Source: Vescimonas coprocola
GTDB lineage: Bacteria > Bacillota > Clostridia > Oscillospirales > Oscillospiraceae
Direction: 5' to 3'
NCBI RefSeq assembly: GCF_018408575.1
Contig: NZ_AP023418.1
Coordinates: 2,322,415-2,386,414 of the forward strand
DNA: 64,000 nucleotides
The translations under genes were made by a program, and so were the position numbers. Positions 18,457 to 26,243 of the stretch are shown in pieces (position 1 is the stretch's first letter; each line of letters opens with the position of its first letter). The notes beneath the pieces were generated by a model. That model was not told the origin of the DNA, ran no database searches, and saw nothing but the letters and a program-made list of their open reading frames with translations.

Positions 18457-18552
18457 GGCGGCAGCCCATAGGGCTGCCGCCTCAGCGTATCGAAAAAGTC
18501 TTTTCGACACGCTGAGGCATTTTTCAGAACTTCAAAAAAGTTCTGAAAAATG
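18457..18552. terminator. cluster of three hairpins after the MMPL operon
   Basis: Three stem-loops follow each other: an 11-bp stem at 18457-18481, a 16-bp stem with one mismatch at 18481-18516, and a perfect 15-bp stem at 18518-18552. The last ends in an A/T-rich arm. They probably end transcription. The first hairpin is repeated exactly at 18647-18671. Confidence 0.6.
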
Positions 18553-18646
18553 GGGATCATCATCGTGCAGGACACCCTTCCCGGGTTTCCCGCACACACC
18601 CTTCCTCCCCGTTGACGAGAGGTTCTCACTTTTCTCGACAGACTCA

Positions 18647-18671
18647 GGCGGCAGCCCATAGGGCTGCCGCC
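18647..18671. repeat. second copy of the 25-bp hairpin GGCGGCAGCCC-ATA-GGGCTGCCGCC
   Basis: This is identical to 18457-18481. The region 18553-18831 between the MMPL operon and feoB holds no gene; it contains this hairpin and the terminator-like stem at 18715-18741. Confidence 0.7.
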
Positions 18672-18714
18672 TTTGGCGTCGGGAGGGCATTGCCCGCCAT
18701 CCTCTCCGTCATCG

Positions 18715-18741
18715 CAAAAGCCCGCCGCTGGCGGGCTTTTG
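18715..18741. terminator. terminator-like hairpin upstream of feoB
   Basis: A perfect 12-bp stem with a GCT loop ends in CTTTTG. It lies about 90 bases before the feoB start, and no promoter was found between, so it may be a read-through control point or simply a second terminator. Confidence 0.5.
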
Positions 18742-18831
18742 TGCGCTCTTGGAGGCCCTTCCGCACCCTCCCCGCACCCAACGGAGGTGGGCGGCATACA
18801 ATGGTCTATCCTTAGGGAAGGGGGAGGCGTG

Positions 18832-20826
18832 GTGGAGCATACATATACCGTGGCGCTGGCGGGAAACCCCAATGTGGGAAAAAGCACCGTGTTCAACCGC
18901 CTGACAGGGCTGCGCCAGCACACGGGCAACTGGCCCGGCAAGACCGTGGAGCGGGCAGAGGGGTATTTTTCGCAGGCGGGGCAGCGGTTCCGGCTGGTGG
19001 ATCTGCCGGGGACCTATTCTCTGGCGGCGGATTCGCCGGAGGAGGAAGTGGCCGGGGCGTTTTTGCAGAGCGGGCAGGCGGATGCCGTCATTGTGGTAGT
19101 GGACGCCTCCTGCCTGCGGCGGGGGCTGATCTTGGCCCTACAGCTCCGCCAGCAGACCCAGCGGCTGGTGCTGTGCGTGAATCTCATGGACGAGGCGGCC
19201 CGCCGGGGTGTCACGCCCCAGATCCGGCGCTTGGGGCAGCTGCTGGATGTGCCGGTGGTGGCCACCGCCGCCCGCAGCGGGAAGGGCTTGGCGGAGCTGC
19301 GGCATCAGGCGGCGGAGGTGTGCCGCCGGGAGCCATGGGAGGACGGCTGGAAGCTGACCTACGCCCCTCCGGTGGAGGCGGCGCTGGGACTGCTGGAGAC
19401 GGGAATGTCCCGCCGCCGGGCCGTGGCGCTGCTGTGGGGAAGCCCGCCCACAGAGGGGGAACAGTCCCTGTGGCAGCGGGCGCAGCAACGGCTGGGAGCG
19501 CTCTCCGGGCAGGCCCTGCGGGACAGCCTGACAGCGTCGGTGGTGGCGCTGGCGGAGGAGATCGGGCGGCAGTGCGTCCGGTGCGCCGGGCCAGACCCCC
19601 ACGCCCCGGACCGGCGGCTGGATCGGCTGCTGACCTCCCGGCTTACAGGCTTTCCGGTGATGCTTCTGCTGCTGGGGCTGGTGTTCTACCTGACCATACA
19701 GGGGGCCAATGCCCCCTCCCGGCTGCTGAGCCGGTGGCTGACGGCGCTGGAGGAACCACTGCGGGGTCTGCTGGCAGGAGCGCCGTGGTGGGTGCAGGGG
19801 GCTGTGGTGGACGGCATCTACCGGACGGTGGCGTGGGTGGTGGCGGTGATGCTGCCTCCCATGGCCATCTTCTTCCCCCTGTTCACGCTGCTGGAGGACG
19901 CCGGGTATCTGCCCAGAGTGGCCTTCTGCATGGATCGGTGCTTCCGGGCGGCGGGCGCCTGCGGGCGGCAGAGCCTCACCATGGCCATGGGCTTCGGCTG
20001 CAACGCCTGCGGCGTCACCGGCTGCCGCATCATTGCCAGCCCCAGAGAGCGGCTGGTGGCCATCCTCACCAACTGCTTCGTTCCATGCAACGGCCGCTTC
20101 CCTACGCTGATCGCCCTGATCGGCCTGTTCTTTCTGGGGGATGCCGCCGGGCCGGGGCGGTCGGCACTGGCAGCGGCGGTGTTTTTAGGGGTCATCGTGT
20201 TCTGCGTGGCCATGACGCTGGCCATGTCCAAGCTGCTGAGCGCCACGGTGCTGCGAGGACAGCCCTCCTTTTTTTCACTGGAGCTGCCGCCCTATCGCCT
20301 GCCCCAGGTGGGGCGGGTGCTGGTGCGCTCCCTGCTGGATCGGACGGTGTTTGTGCTGGGACGGGCGCTGACGGTGACGGCCCCGGCGGGGCTGCTGATC
20401 TGGGGGATGGGGAACATGGACGCCGGGGGCGTCTCTCTGCTGGAGCGGGCCGCCGGGGTACTGTCCCCGCTGGGACGGCTCATGGGGCTGGACGGCATGG
20501 TGCTGCTGGCCTTTCTGCTGGGCTTTCCCGCCAATGAGATCGTGCTGCCCATTCTGCTGATGGGCTATCTGCACACCGGGACGCTGACGGAGTGCGGCGG
20601 GCTGGAGGCGCTGCGGGCCATTTTGCTGCACAGCGGCTGGACCACGGAGACGGCCCTGTGTATGATGGCCCTGTGCCTGCTGCACTTCCCCTGCGGCACC
20701 ACCTGCCTCACCATCCGCCGGGAGACCGGCGGCTGCCGGTGGACGCTGCTGGCCATGGTGCTGCCGACGGCGGTGGGGATGGCGGTCTGTATGCTGATCC
20801 ATGGAGCCTTCGGGCTGCTGGGATAA
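18832..20826 (+). CDS. feoB: ferrous iron transport protein B
   Basis: This 664-residue protein imports Fe2+. The N-terminal G domain has G1 GNPNVGKST, G3 DLPGTYSL and G4 NLMD. The membrane part carries the family motif GFGCNACGV and the second Gate-type segment GFPANEIVLPI. No ATG is in frame near the G domain. Two GTG codons stand at 18829 and 18832, and GGGGGAGG just upstream favours 18832 (product starts VEHTYTVALAG). No feoA is adjacent, and the gene appears to stand alone between terminators. Iron control by Fur or DtxR is likely, but no operator was identified. Confidence 0.92.
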   Translation: MEHTYTVALAGNPNVGKSTVFNRLTGLRQHTGNWPGKTVERAEGYFSQAGQRFRLVDLPGTYSLAADSPEEEVAGAFLQSGQADAVIVVVDASCLRRGLILALQLRQQTQRLVLCVNLMDEAARRGVTPQIRRLGQLLDVPVVATAARSGKGLAELRHQAAEVCRREPWEDGWKLTYAPPVEAALGLLETGMSRRRAVALLWGSPPTEGEQSLWQRAQQRLGALSGQALRDSLTASVVALAEEIGRQCVRCAGPDPHAPDRRLDRLLTSRLTGFPVMLLLLGLVFYLTIQGANAPSRLLSRWLTALEEPLRGLLAGAPWWVQGAVVDGIYRTVAWVVAVMLPPMAIFFPLFTLLEDAGYLPRVAFCMDRCFRAAGACGRQSLTMAMGFGCNACGVTGCRIIASPRERLVAILTNCFVPCNGRFPTLIALIGLFFLGDAAGPGRSALAAAVFLGVIVFCVAMTLAMSKLLSATVLRGQPSFFSLELPPYRLPQVGRVLVRSLLDRTVFVLGRALTVTAPAGLLIWGMGNMDAGGVSLLERAAGVLSPLGRLMGLDGMVLLAFLLGFPANEIVLPILLMGYLHTGTLTECGGLEALRAILLHSGWTTETALCMMALCLLHFPCGTTCLTIRRETGGCRWTLLAMVLPTAVGMAVCMLIHGAFGLLG

Positions 20827-20833
20827 ACGGGCG

Positions 20834-20870
20834 AAGGGAGCCGGGAGAGCATCGCTCTCCCGGCTCCCTT
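20834..20870. terminator. bidirectional terminator between feoB and spoVT
   Basis: A perfect 17-bp stem with a 3-base loop lies between the convergent stops of feoB and spoVT. It ends in CCCTTT. Confidence 0.75.
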
Positions 20871-20875
20871 TGCAG

Positions 20876-21415
20876 TCAGGTCTCCATGTGCTTGCCCAGA
20901 AAACCCGCCACGGCTTGGGCCAGCTTGTACTCCCCCTCGCCGGGGAGACGATCCTCCGCCGAGACAAAGAGTACCAGCCCCAACACGTCGCCGCCGCACA
21001 GGATGGGGGCGGCCACCGCCGCCGCATACTGCCCGGTGCTCTCGGAGACCGGCAGCCGCTCCTGCCCGGAGCGGTACTGATAGATGCTGCGCTGCTCCAT
21101 GATCTGCTCCAGCTGCGGAGAAAGGTTCTTGCCCAGCAGCTCCCGCTTCCCGGCCCCGGCTACGGCCACGATGCCGTCCCGGTCGGTGACAGCGGCGGTG
21201 AAATCCGTGTTGCGGGACAGGGTGTCGCAGAATTGGGCGGCAAAGTCCTCCAGCCCGCCGATGAGGGAGTACTTCTTGAAAATGACTTCCCCGTCCCGTG
21301 TGGTGTAGATCTCCAACGGGTCGCCCTCACGGATACGCATGGTGCGGCGGATCTCCTTGGGGATCACGACCCGGCCCAGGTCATCGATGCGCCGCACGAT
21401 CCCAGTTGCTTTCAT
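20876..21415 (-). CDS. spoVT: stage V sporulation protein T
   Basis: This 179-residue protein has an AbrB-type swapped-hairpin DNA-binding domain at the N-terminus (MKATGIVRRIDDLGRVVIPK) and a GAF-like C-terminal domain. Length and order match SpoVT of Bacillus subtilis (178 residues). SpoVT controls forespore genes late in sporulation, so the organism is an endospore former or descends from one. GGAGG lies about 8 bases before the ATG. A clear sigma-G promoter was not identified upstream. Confidence 0.95.
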   Translation of the reverse strand: MKATGIVRRIDDLGRVVIPKEIRRTMRIREGDPLEIYTTRDGEVIFKKYSLIGGLEDFAAQFCDTLSRNTDFTAAVTDRDGIVAVAGAGKRELLGKNLSPQLEQIMEQRSIYQYRSGQERLPVSESTGQYAAAVAAPILCGGDVLGLVLFVSAEDRLPGEGEYKLAQAVAGFLGKHMET

Positions 21416-21604
21416 CTATATACATCCTCCAGCTGTTGAGTTTTGTTACCGGCGATGGTGGGTGTGCTTGCCCTTCTTCATCGGCGGTATGCCTATTTTC
21501 TGCAATGGCGGCAAAAATATGTAGCCGCCGCTGTTGGGGGTTTCTGGAAAATGCAGGGGCTGCGGGATCGTGTGCGGGTTGGAGGGATGTGCTGTATCCG
21601 CTGA

Positions 21605-21993
21605 AAAGACCGGGAAAACCAGCGCAAAATTGAGATCATTCCCAAGCTACTGAAAACGCTTTATGAGGACAAGCTCAGCGGCAAGACCTCGGAGGATAAC
21701 TACTGTGTTCTTTCGCAGGAATATTCCGATGAGCGTGAGCAGCTGCAAAAGAAGATTCTGAAGCTGCGCAGGAAGCTGACCGAAATGGGCGAAAAGGAAA
21801 ACGAGCGGAAGAATTCATTCATGCGATACGCAAGTTCATGGAAATGCGGACGCTGACCAAACAGGTGTTGAACGAGCTGATCGACCACATCGATGTGTAC
21901 GAAACGCAGGGGACGGGCAAAACCGGAGCAGGCGTAAACCTGCTCCGGACACAAAAACCTATTCATCACAATTCTCATTATAACAAGCATTGA
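21605..21993 (+). pseudogene. C-terminal remnant of a large serine recombinase, frameshifted
   Basis: The frame beginning at 21605 reads KDRENQRKIEIIPKLLK, then LYEDKLSGKTSEDNY, then LSQEYSDEREQLQ. This is the coiled C-terminal segment of TnpX/DUF4368-type site-specific recombinases. The frame is lost near 21812 and continues in another frame as EFIHAIRKFMEMRTLT, then VLNELIDHIDVYET, to a stop at 21991. No catalytic domain remains. This marks an older mobile element beside spoVT. The stretch 21416-21604 holds no gene that I can see. Confidence 0.75.
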
Positions 21994-22615
21994 CCGCTTC
22001 GGCGAATAGTGAACGGGAATGCTTGTTTGGGTCATCATTGTTATTTTTCCTGCGGATGTATAGTGTGTACAGCGCACCTTTCAATCCATTATCTTTTATC
22101 CATTGAAAGCGTTCCGGAAGCATATAGAATCCTTGAGACTGTTCTGACCATGAATAAGCATTTTGTTTCTTGTTATAGTGAATGTACTCCTGACAATCGT
22201 ATCCATCGTCGTCTTCATAGTCATTTACAAAAGCAAAATCAACGCTGTGAAGTATACGGGAATTTTTTCGGTCCTTAACTTTGATGGTTAAGACGCGAGT
22301 TGAGTCTTCGGCAAAGTCGTAGCCATACCGATGCGCAAATTTATCCAATGATTGTTTGAATAGTAATTTGATCTGTTTTGCAGTGAAGCGATTTTCTTCA
22401 TCGTTGGGATAAATATTGATGTCAAAATCGAAACCGATATTTGATTTTGCATCATAGGTTATCATATTTCGAGAGTAACTGCCAACCGGCTTATGCTGAA
22501 AAGTGTATTGCTTCCGCAAGTCATCATGAACAAGACTGAGAATTTCCATAAGGTCAGAATAGGCAGACTTAACCTGTGGGGAATGTTTGGATATGAACTT
22601 GAAATCGTGTTTCAT
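21959..22615 (-). CDS. putative nucleotidyltransferase-fold protein
   Basis: This 218-residue protein carries GSYSRNM at about residues 47-53 and DFDINIY about 13 residues later. That is the GS...DxD pattern of minimal nucleotidyltransferases and related antibiotic or cyclic-nucleotide enzymes. The rest is charged and unassigned. It is AT-rich compared with the core genes, has a consensus promoter of its own, and lies between a recombinase remnant and a tRNA-targeted island, so it is probably acquired. ATG at 22615 with AAAGGA 8 bases upstream is preferred to the longer frame. Whether it is a defence, resistance or tRNA-modifying enzyme is open. Confidence 0.6.
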   Translation of the reverse strand: MKHDFKFISKHSPQVKSAYSDLMEILSLVHDDLRKQYTFQHKPVGSYSRNMITYDAKSNIGFDFDINIYPNDEENRFTAKQIKLLFKQSLDKFAHRYGYDFAEDSTRVLTIKVKDRKNSRILHSVDFAFVNDYEDDDGYDCQEYIHYNKKQNAYSWSEQSQGFYMLPERFQWIKDNGLKGALYTLYIRRKNNNDDPNKHSRSLFAEAVNACYNENCDE

Positions 22616-22673
22616 ATTGTGAATCCTTTCTCTTCCCATGCCGCCCATTCAGCGTTTCTCGCTAAATCATTAT

Positions 22674-22702
22674 AATATACTCACGAATGATGCCCGTGTC
22701 AA
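22674..22702 (-). promoter_or_regulatory. promoter of the nucleotidyltransferase gene
   Basis: On the minus strand TTGACA, a 17-base spacer and TATATT, with the start codon about 58 bases downstream. Confidence 0.8.
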
Positions 22703-22712
22703 TACTTTCAGG

Positions 22713-22753
22713 TAAAAAAGAAGTGGATGTAACTGAAATCAGTTACATCCACT
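22713..22753 (-). terminator. terminator next to the displaced tRNA 3' end
   Basis: A perfect 15-bp stem with a 2-base centre is followed on the minus strand by a T-run. It lies six bases beyond the CCA end of the tRNA fragment, so it is probably the original terminator of a tRNA unit that was cut by the island. Confidence 0.7.
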
Positions 22754-22758
22754 CGATC

Positions 22759-22803
22759 TGGTTGCGGAGGGAGGACTTGAACCTCCGACCTCCGGGTTAT
22801 GAG
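22759..22803 (-). repeat. att site: 45-bp 3' fragment of initiator tRNA (distal island end)
   Basis: On the minus strand this runs from the CAT anticodon loop to the CCA end of tRNA-fMet and stops abruptly upstream of the anticodon. It matches 28863-28907 with two differences, which lie opposite each other in the T stem and keep the pair. The 18 bases at 22786-22803 are identical to 28890-28907 and are the likely recombination core. Confidence 0.85.
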
Positions 22804-22918
22804 GCAGTCTCAAGGGCAAATCGGAGTCATTTCGGCTCCGATTTGTGCTTTTTACCACCGTCCGCTCGGCGGATCTTCCATTGTTTCCGTCCAGCCCTGC
22901 CCGCTCCAATTCTATTCT

Positions 22919-22935
22919 GGGTCAAAAATGGGTCA
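22919..22935 (+). repeat. paired GGGTCA repeats, candidate integrase arm sites (left end)
   Basis: GGGTCA occurs at 22919 and 22930, 11 bases apart, followed by GAGAAAA. A matching pair 12 bases apart lies near the other end at 28771 and 28783. No gene is seen between 22804 and 23063; besides these repeats a hairpin ending in TTTTT lies at about 22816-22855. Confidence 0.45.
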
Positions 22936-23063
22936 GAGAAAATTTTGAAATTACAAAACAAAAGTTGTCAAGCGTTTGTCCAATATAATTTTTATCACGT
23001 TGACACACGTAACTTAGAGTGTGGGTGTCGATTGTCCATACTACGTTTCAGAGCACCCTAAGA

Positions 23064-23981
23064 TCATACTTTTTGAGTTCGCTTCCCGGTGTTCTCAGAG
23101 CCGCGTACTTCCTCGTGGTAAAAATAATCCACAATGACCGGATGTCCCGGCTCTGCCCGGCCGTAGGGGAGTTCGTTGTCCACAAAGGGACAACCGCATT
23201 CTCTTGCAAGGTGCTCCGCCTGTTCTTCCAGACCACGGAAGTAGCTTCTGTCTCCCTTGTTGTAGATGGTGTCGTACAGGGGGAGCAGGTGGGGATATTT
23301 CTCCTGGATATAGTCTAAGATGTCTTTTTTGAAACCGCCCCGCAGATTCAAATTTTCCAGCCACACCAGGTCGCACTGGTCCTTCACCCGGTGGAAGATG
23401 GCCTCGAAATCCGTGATACCGGGAAAAACCGGAGCGATAAAGCACACGGTGCGGATACCTGCGTCATAAACCTGTTTCATGGCATCCAGCCGCCGCTTGA
23501 TGCTGACGGCATTGTCCATATCGTTTTTGAAATCCTCGTCCAGCGTATTGATCGACCAGGAAACCGTGACCTTTCCCAATTCTTTCAGAAGGTCGATATC
23601 ACGGATTACCAAGTCTGACTTGGTACAGATGAGAATTTCCGCCTCGCTGCCCCGAAGCTGCTCAAGAAGCTTTCGGGTGTTCTGAAACTGAGCCTCCTGG
23701 GGCAGATAGCCATCGGTCACAGAACCGATGACTACGCGCTGCCCTTTGTACTTTTGCGGATTTTTGATTGCCGGCCAATGCTTCACATCCAGGAATGTAC
23801 CCCACGGTTCGGTGTGCCCGGTAAATCGCTTCATGAACGAAGCGTAGCAGTATTTGCAGCCATGGGTACAGCCTACATAAGGATTGACCGAATAGCCGCC
23901 CACCGGCAGGGTGGATTTTGTCATGATATTTTTTGTCTCCACATCCCGGATCAGGATGCCGTTGTTGTTCACTTCCGCCAT
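23064..23981 (-). CDS. radical SAM protein, SplB-like (mobile pair B type)
   Basis: This 305-residue enzyme has the [4Fe-4S] motif CTHGCKYCYA near residue 37. The following sequence SFMKRFTGHTEPWGTFLDVK resembles the SplB/Rv2578c branch of radical SAM proteins (COG1533). It overlaps the second radical SAM gene by 13 bases, and such a duo on mobile DNA matches what is annotated elsewhere as the radical SAM mobile pair. ATG at 23981 has GGAGGTG 8 bases upstream; a longer in-frame extension is not protein-like. The substrate is unknown. Confidence 0.8.
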   Translation of the reverse strand: MAEVNNNGILIRDVETKNIMTKSTLPVGGYSVNPYVGCTHGCKYCYASFMKRFTGHTEPWGTFLDVKHWPAIKNPQKYKGQRVVIGSVTDGYLPQEAQFQNTRKLLEQLRGSEAEILICTKSDLVIRDIDLLKELGKVTVSWSINTLDEDFKNDMDNAVSIKRRLDAMKQVYDAGIRTVCFIAPVFPGITDFEAIFHRVKDQCDLVWLENLNLRGGFKKDILDYIQEKYPHLLPLYDTIYNKGDRSYFRGLEEQAEHLARECGCPFVDNELPYGRAEPGHPVIVDYFYHEEVRGSENTGKRTQKV

Positions 23982-24658
23982 GTTTTTTGCACCTCCAATA
24001 CCCGGTAAAAGGCCGGGGGAAATTCCTGTACCATTTGTGCCTCTCCCATGATAGGAAGTAGATCTTCCTTCATGAATACAGGGATGCCCAGTGTGTGAGC
24101 TTGATCGGTCAAATTCCGTACCCACTCCGGTTTGGATACGGTTTTACCCTTCCTGCGTCCGGTCTCAGTACCGATGACGATCCATTCGATGCCGGTAAGA
24201 TCTACTGTGCCGATGTCGTCAAACATAGGTTCAAAGGTCACATGATAGTGTCCGCCATGGATATGCTCCCGTAAAGCCTGGATGCGGTCCTTTTCCTTGC
24301 TGGAGGCAACAGTTACACCAAACCAAGCGTTGTCTAATGAGGTGGAAAAGACGATGCCCTCCGGTCTCTTAGTCAAGAACAGATACTGATGCTGTGGGTT
24401 TTCAGTCATCTTGGCAAATATCTGTTCCCGCCACTCTGACTTCCAGTGGGAAAAATCGCTCATGCCGGTGAGTAGAAAATTCTGTGGGCGCTTTTTCTCC
24501 ATCAGCCGCAGCTTATCGGGGAAGAACTCCGGCTTTTCAAAATCATCAATCATGTGGAACCGGCGGACATTGTTTCTGGCGTAGCAGTAGCTGCAACCAA
24601 TAGTACAGCCAATCACCAGATTCATGTTCTGAATACAGTCTTTGATACAAACAGCCAC
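23969..24658 (-). CDS. radical SAM protein, DUF5131-like (mobile pair A type)
   Basis: This 229-residue protein has the cluster motif CTIGCSYCYA about residue 18 and the downstream block FLLTGMSDFSHWKSEWR. It resembles the DUF5131/phage Gp37-type radical SAM proteins. No ATG fits; the GTG at 24658 lies 8 bases after AAGGAGG and is preferred to the GTG at 24667, which overlaps that site. It is coupled to the SplB-like partner. The pair may form one complex acting on a nucleic acid or peptide. This is a guess from family resemblance. Confidence 0.75.
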   Translation of the reverse strand: MAVCIKDCIQNMNLVIGCTIGCSYCYARNNVRRFHMIDDFEKPEFFPDKLRLMEKKRPQNFLLTGMSDFSHWKSEWREQIFAKMTENPQHQYLFLTKRPEGIVFSTSLDNAWFGVTVASSKEKDRIQALREHIHGGHYHVTFEPMFDDIGTVDLTGIEWIVIGTETGRRKGKTVSKPEWVRNLTDQAHTLGIPVFMKEDLLPIMGEAQMVQEFPPAFYRVLEVQKTWRK

Positions 24659-24686
24659 CGCTGACACCTCCTTACCGTTTTAAGAT

Positions 24687-25190
24687 TTAGCCTTCTGCCG
24701 CAGGTGCAACTTTCCCGAAGCCGTTCCAGGCATACAGGCCCTTCTTGTCCTCATTGCCCAGGAACTTGTCCACCTGACAGATGTGCAGGATATGGTCGCC
24801 CACCTCCACCGACTGCTGCAAGGTAGCCACCATCGCCAGCCGGGTGTCCGCCGGAATCTGGATGTCGCTGCCCCCTACAGCCATCATCTCGATGTTGTTG
24901 GCGGCCACCTTGTCGGTCTCGGCACCGGTAGATGCTCCGCAGGCCATTACTGCGCCTGCCAGACTCTCACAGGGAACAGTGACAATGACTTTGCCGGTCT
25001 CACGCACACGCTTGCCGGTGTGGGACTGTTTGCCAGTGGCGAAACCCACCATAGGCGGATTGAAGGAGAGGTAAGACACAAAGCAAATGGGAGCCAGGTT
25101 CGTAGAACCATCCTCCTTTTTAGAGCAGATCAATGTCAGCGGATTGGGGGAGGTCAGAACAGTAGCCTCCATAATGTTCAGTTCTTTCAT
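24687..25190 (-). CDS. flavin reductase-like (FMN-binding split barrel) protein
   Basis: This 167-residue protein fits the flavin reductase-like domain. The segments TNLAPICFVSYLSFNPPMV and TGKRVRETGKVIVTVP are typical of the FMN-binding split-barrel fold (DIM6/NTAB). It ends 28 bases before the radical SAM pair and is likely cotranscribed with it, so it could supply reduced flavin or electrons. It is divergent from an HxlR regulator, a common pairing for redox genes. ATG at 25190 opens the conserved part; the upstream frame to 25238 looks non-coding. Confidence 0.8.
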   Translation of the reverse strand: MKELNIMEATVLTSPNPLTLICSKKEDGSTNLAPICFVSYLSFNPPMVGFATGKQSHTGKRVRETGKVIVTVPCESLAGAVMACGASTGAETDKVAANNIEMMAVGGSDIQIPADTRLAMVATLQQSVEVGDHILHICQVDKFLGNEDKKGLYAWNGFGKVAPAAEG

Positions 25191-25252
25191 ATCATTCAGA
25201 CCTTTCTGAGAAATTTCAGTCGTTGACTGCATGGCCAACCAGTGATATATTT

Positions 25253-25280
25253 ATTATACCTGATAGCAATTTTTGTTCAA
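25253..25280 (-). promoter_or_regulatory. promoter of the flavin reductase/radical SAM operon
   Basis: On the minus strand TTGAAC, a 16-base spacer and TATAAT. A copy of the 13-base direct repeat (25257-25269) lies in the spacer and -10 region. Confidence 0.7.
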
Positions 25281-25309
25281 GTACGCAAATTATTTGTACC
25301 TGGTATCAA
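25257..25309. promoter_or_regulatory. candidate HxlR operator: two 13-base direct repeats
   Basis: TACCTGATAGCAA at 25257-25269 and TACCTGGTATCAA at 25297-25309 match at 11 of 13 positions and are 40 bases apart, close to four helical turns. They lie between the divergent flavin reductase and HxlR genes. Similar spacing is used by HxlR/QorR-type redox regulators. Confidence 0.5.
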
Positions 25310-25344
25310 AAAATATACTACAAAAGACGAGGAAAGATCCAATC

Positions 25345-25698
25345 ATGACTTATGAAGAATTCAAAGAAAAGGTTAGCAGTGTCATTCTAACCGATGATGG
25401 AAACTGCCCGGTCACGCCGGTGGTTCAAATGCTGCAGGGCAAATGGAAACTCCAAATTCTCTATGAACTATGCATCAAGTGTCCCATGCGGTTTGGGGAA
25501 CTGAAAAAGATGCTAAAGCCAATTACAAATACGGCGCTGACAAATGCCCTCAAAGAGTTGGAAGCCGATGATTTGATACAACGAATCCAGTACAATGAGA
25601 TGCCGTTGCGAGTAGAATACTCCCTAACACTGAAAGGGCAAGATTTGTTGCCGGTATTTTATGCCATTATGCAGTGGGGAATAAAATATATCCCTTGA
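25345..25698 (+). CDS. HxlR-family winged-helix regulator
   Basis: This 117-residue protein has the HxlR/MarR-like winged helix. CPVTPVVQMLQGKWKLQILY precedes MRFGELKKMLKPITNTALT and the wing region MPLRVEYSLTLKGQ. Cys25 lies just before the domain at the place where several HxlR proteins carry a redox-sensing cysteine. ATG at 25345 follows AGGAAAG. It is divergent from the flavin reductase and radical SAM genes and probably controls them through the direct repeats between. Confidence 0.88.
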   Translation: MTYEEFKEKVSSVILTDDGNCPVTPVVQMLQGKWKLQILYELCIKCPMRFGELKKMLKPITNTALTNALKELEADDLIQRIQYNEMPLRVEYSLTLKGQDLLPVFYAIMQWGIKYIP

Positions 25699-25757
25699 AT
25701 TTCTAAAACAAATGATTTCAATAAATTACTGGTGTAATTTACCCTTGACAAATCTCA

Positions 25758-25941
25758 TCACAATGCTCCTTTGACTTCGACCACCAACTTTTTCATCAGT
25801 TTTGCTTTCCTTCTTCATCAGATGGGCAAAGTTGGTTGTAGTCATAACAAAGATCCTTTGTCCGAGCCAGATCATCTGATAGCTCTTTAGCGTCATTCGC
25901 GTCATGAAGCATTTGCTCAGCATTTTTTCCTTTTCTGTCAT
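25758..25941 (-). pseudogene. decayed sugar O-acetyltransferase, N-terminal fragment with frameshifts
   Basis: Starting MTEKEKML at 25941, the reading continues after a frameshift as MLHDANDAKELSDDLAR, then TKDLCYDYNQLCPSDEE, and after another shift as AKLMKKLV to a stop at 25758. This order matches the N-terminal segment of maltose/galactoside O-acetyltransferases. The hexapeptide-repeat body of the enzyme is absent. Confidence 0.65.
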
Positions 25942-26155
25942 TCTGGCTCACCCTCATCTCCGAAAAGTCCGGATTTGTGGGACTTATCATACCATAACGC
26001 AAAAGCGTTTGCTACTGAAATTACCGACAGGGATATCTGTATATCAGCAGAAAAAGTGACCGCACAGGGAGTGCTGCTCGGCAACCTCAGAAAACGACAA
26101 ATGAGCCGCTTTGACAAGCGGACGTCCGGCGTTTCGGCAGCACGCAAAGCACGCC

Positions 26156-26176
26156 GGGGGTAGTGATACCACCCCC
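26156..26176 (+). repeat. hairpin unit 1: GGGGGT-N9-ACCCCC
   Basis: The first of three copies of a GGGT-AGTGAT-A-N-C-ACCC hairpin in the non-coding part of the island. Related copies lie at 26421-26437 and 26907-26927. Confidence 0.6.
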
Positions 26177-26243
26177 ACCTCGCACGTTCAGAAAGTACTG
26201 CGCACAGAGTGAAAAAACAGCGACATCACCAAGTTGCAAACAG

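Noticed and set aside
22759-22803. Possible second functional tRNA-Met
   Set aside because: Only the 3' half from the anticodon loop onward is present; there is no acceptor 5' strand, D arm or anticodon 5' stem, so it is an att remnant.
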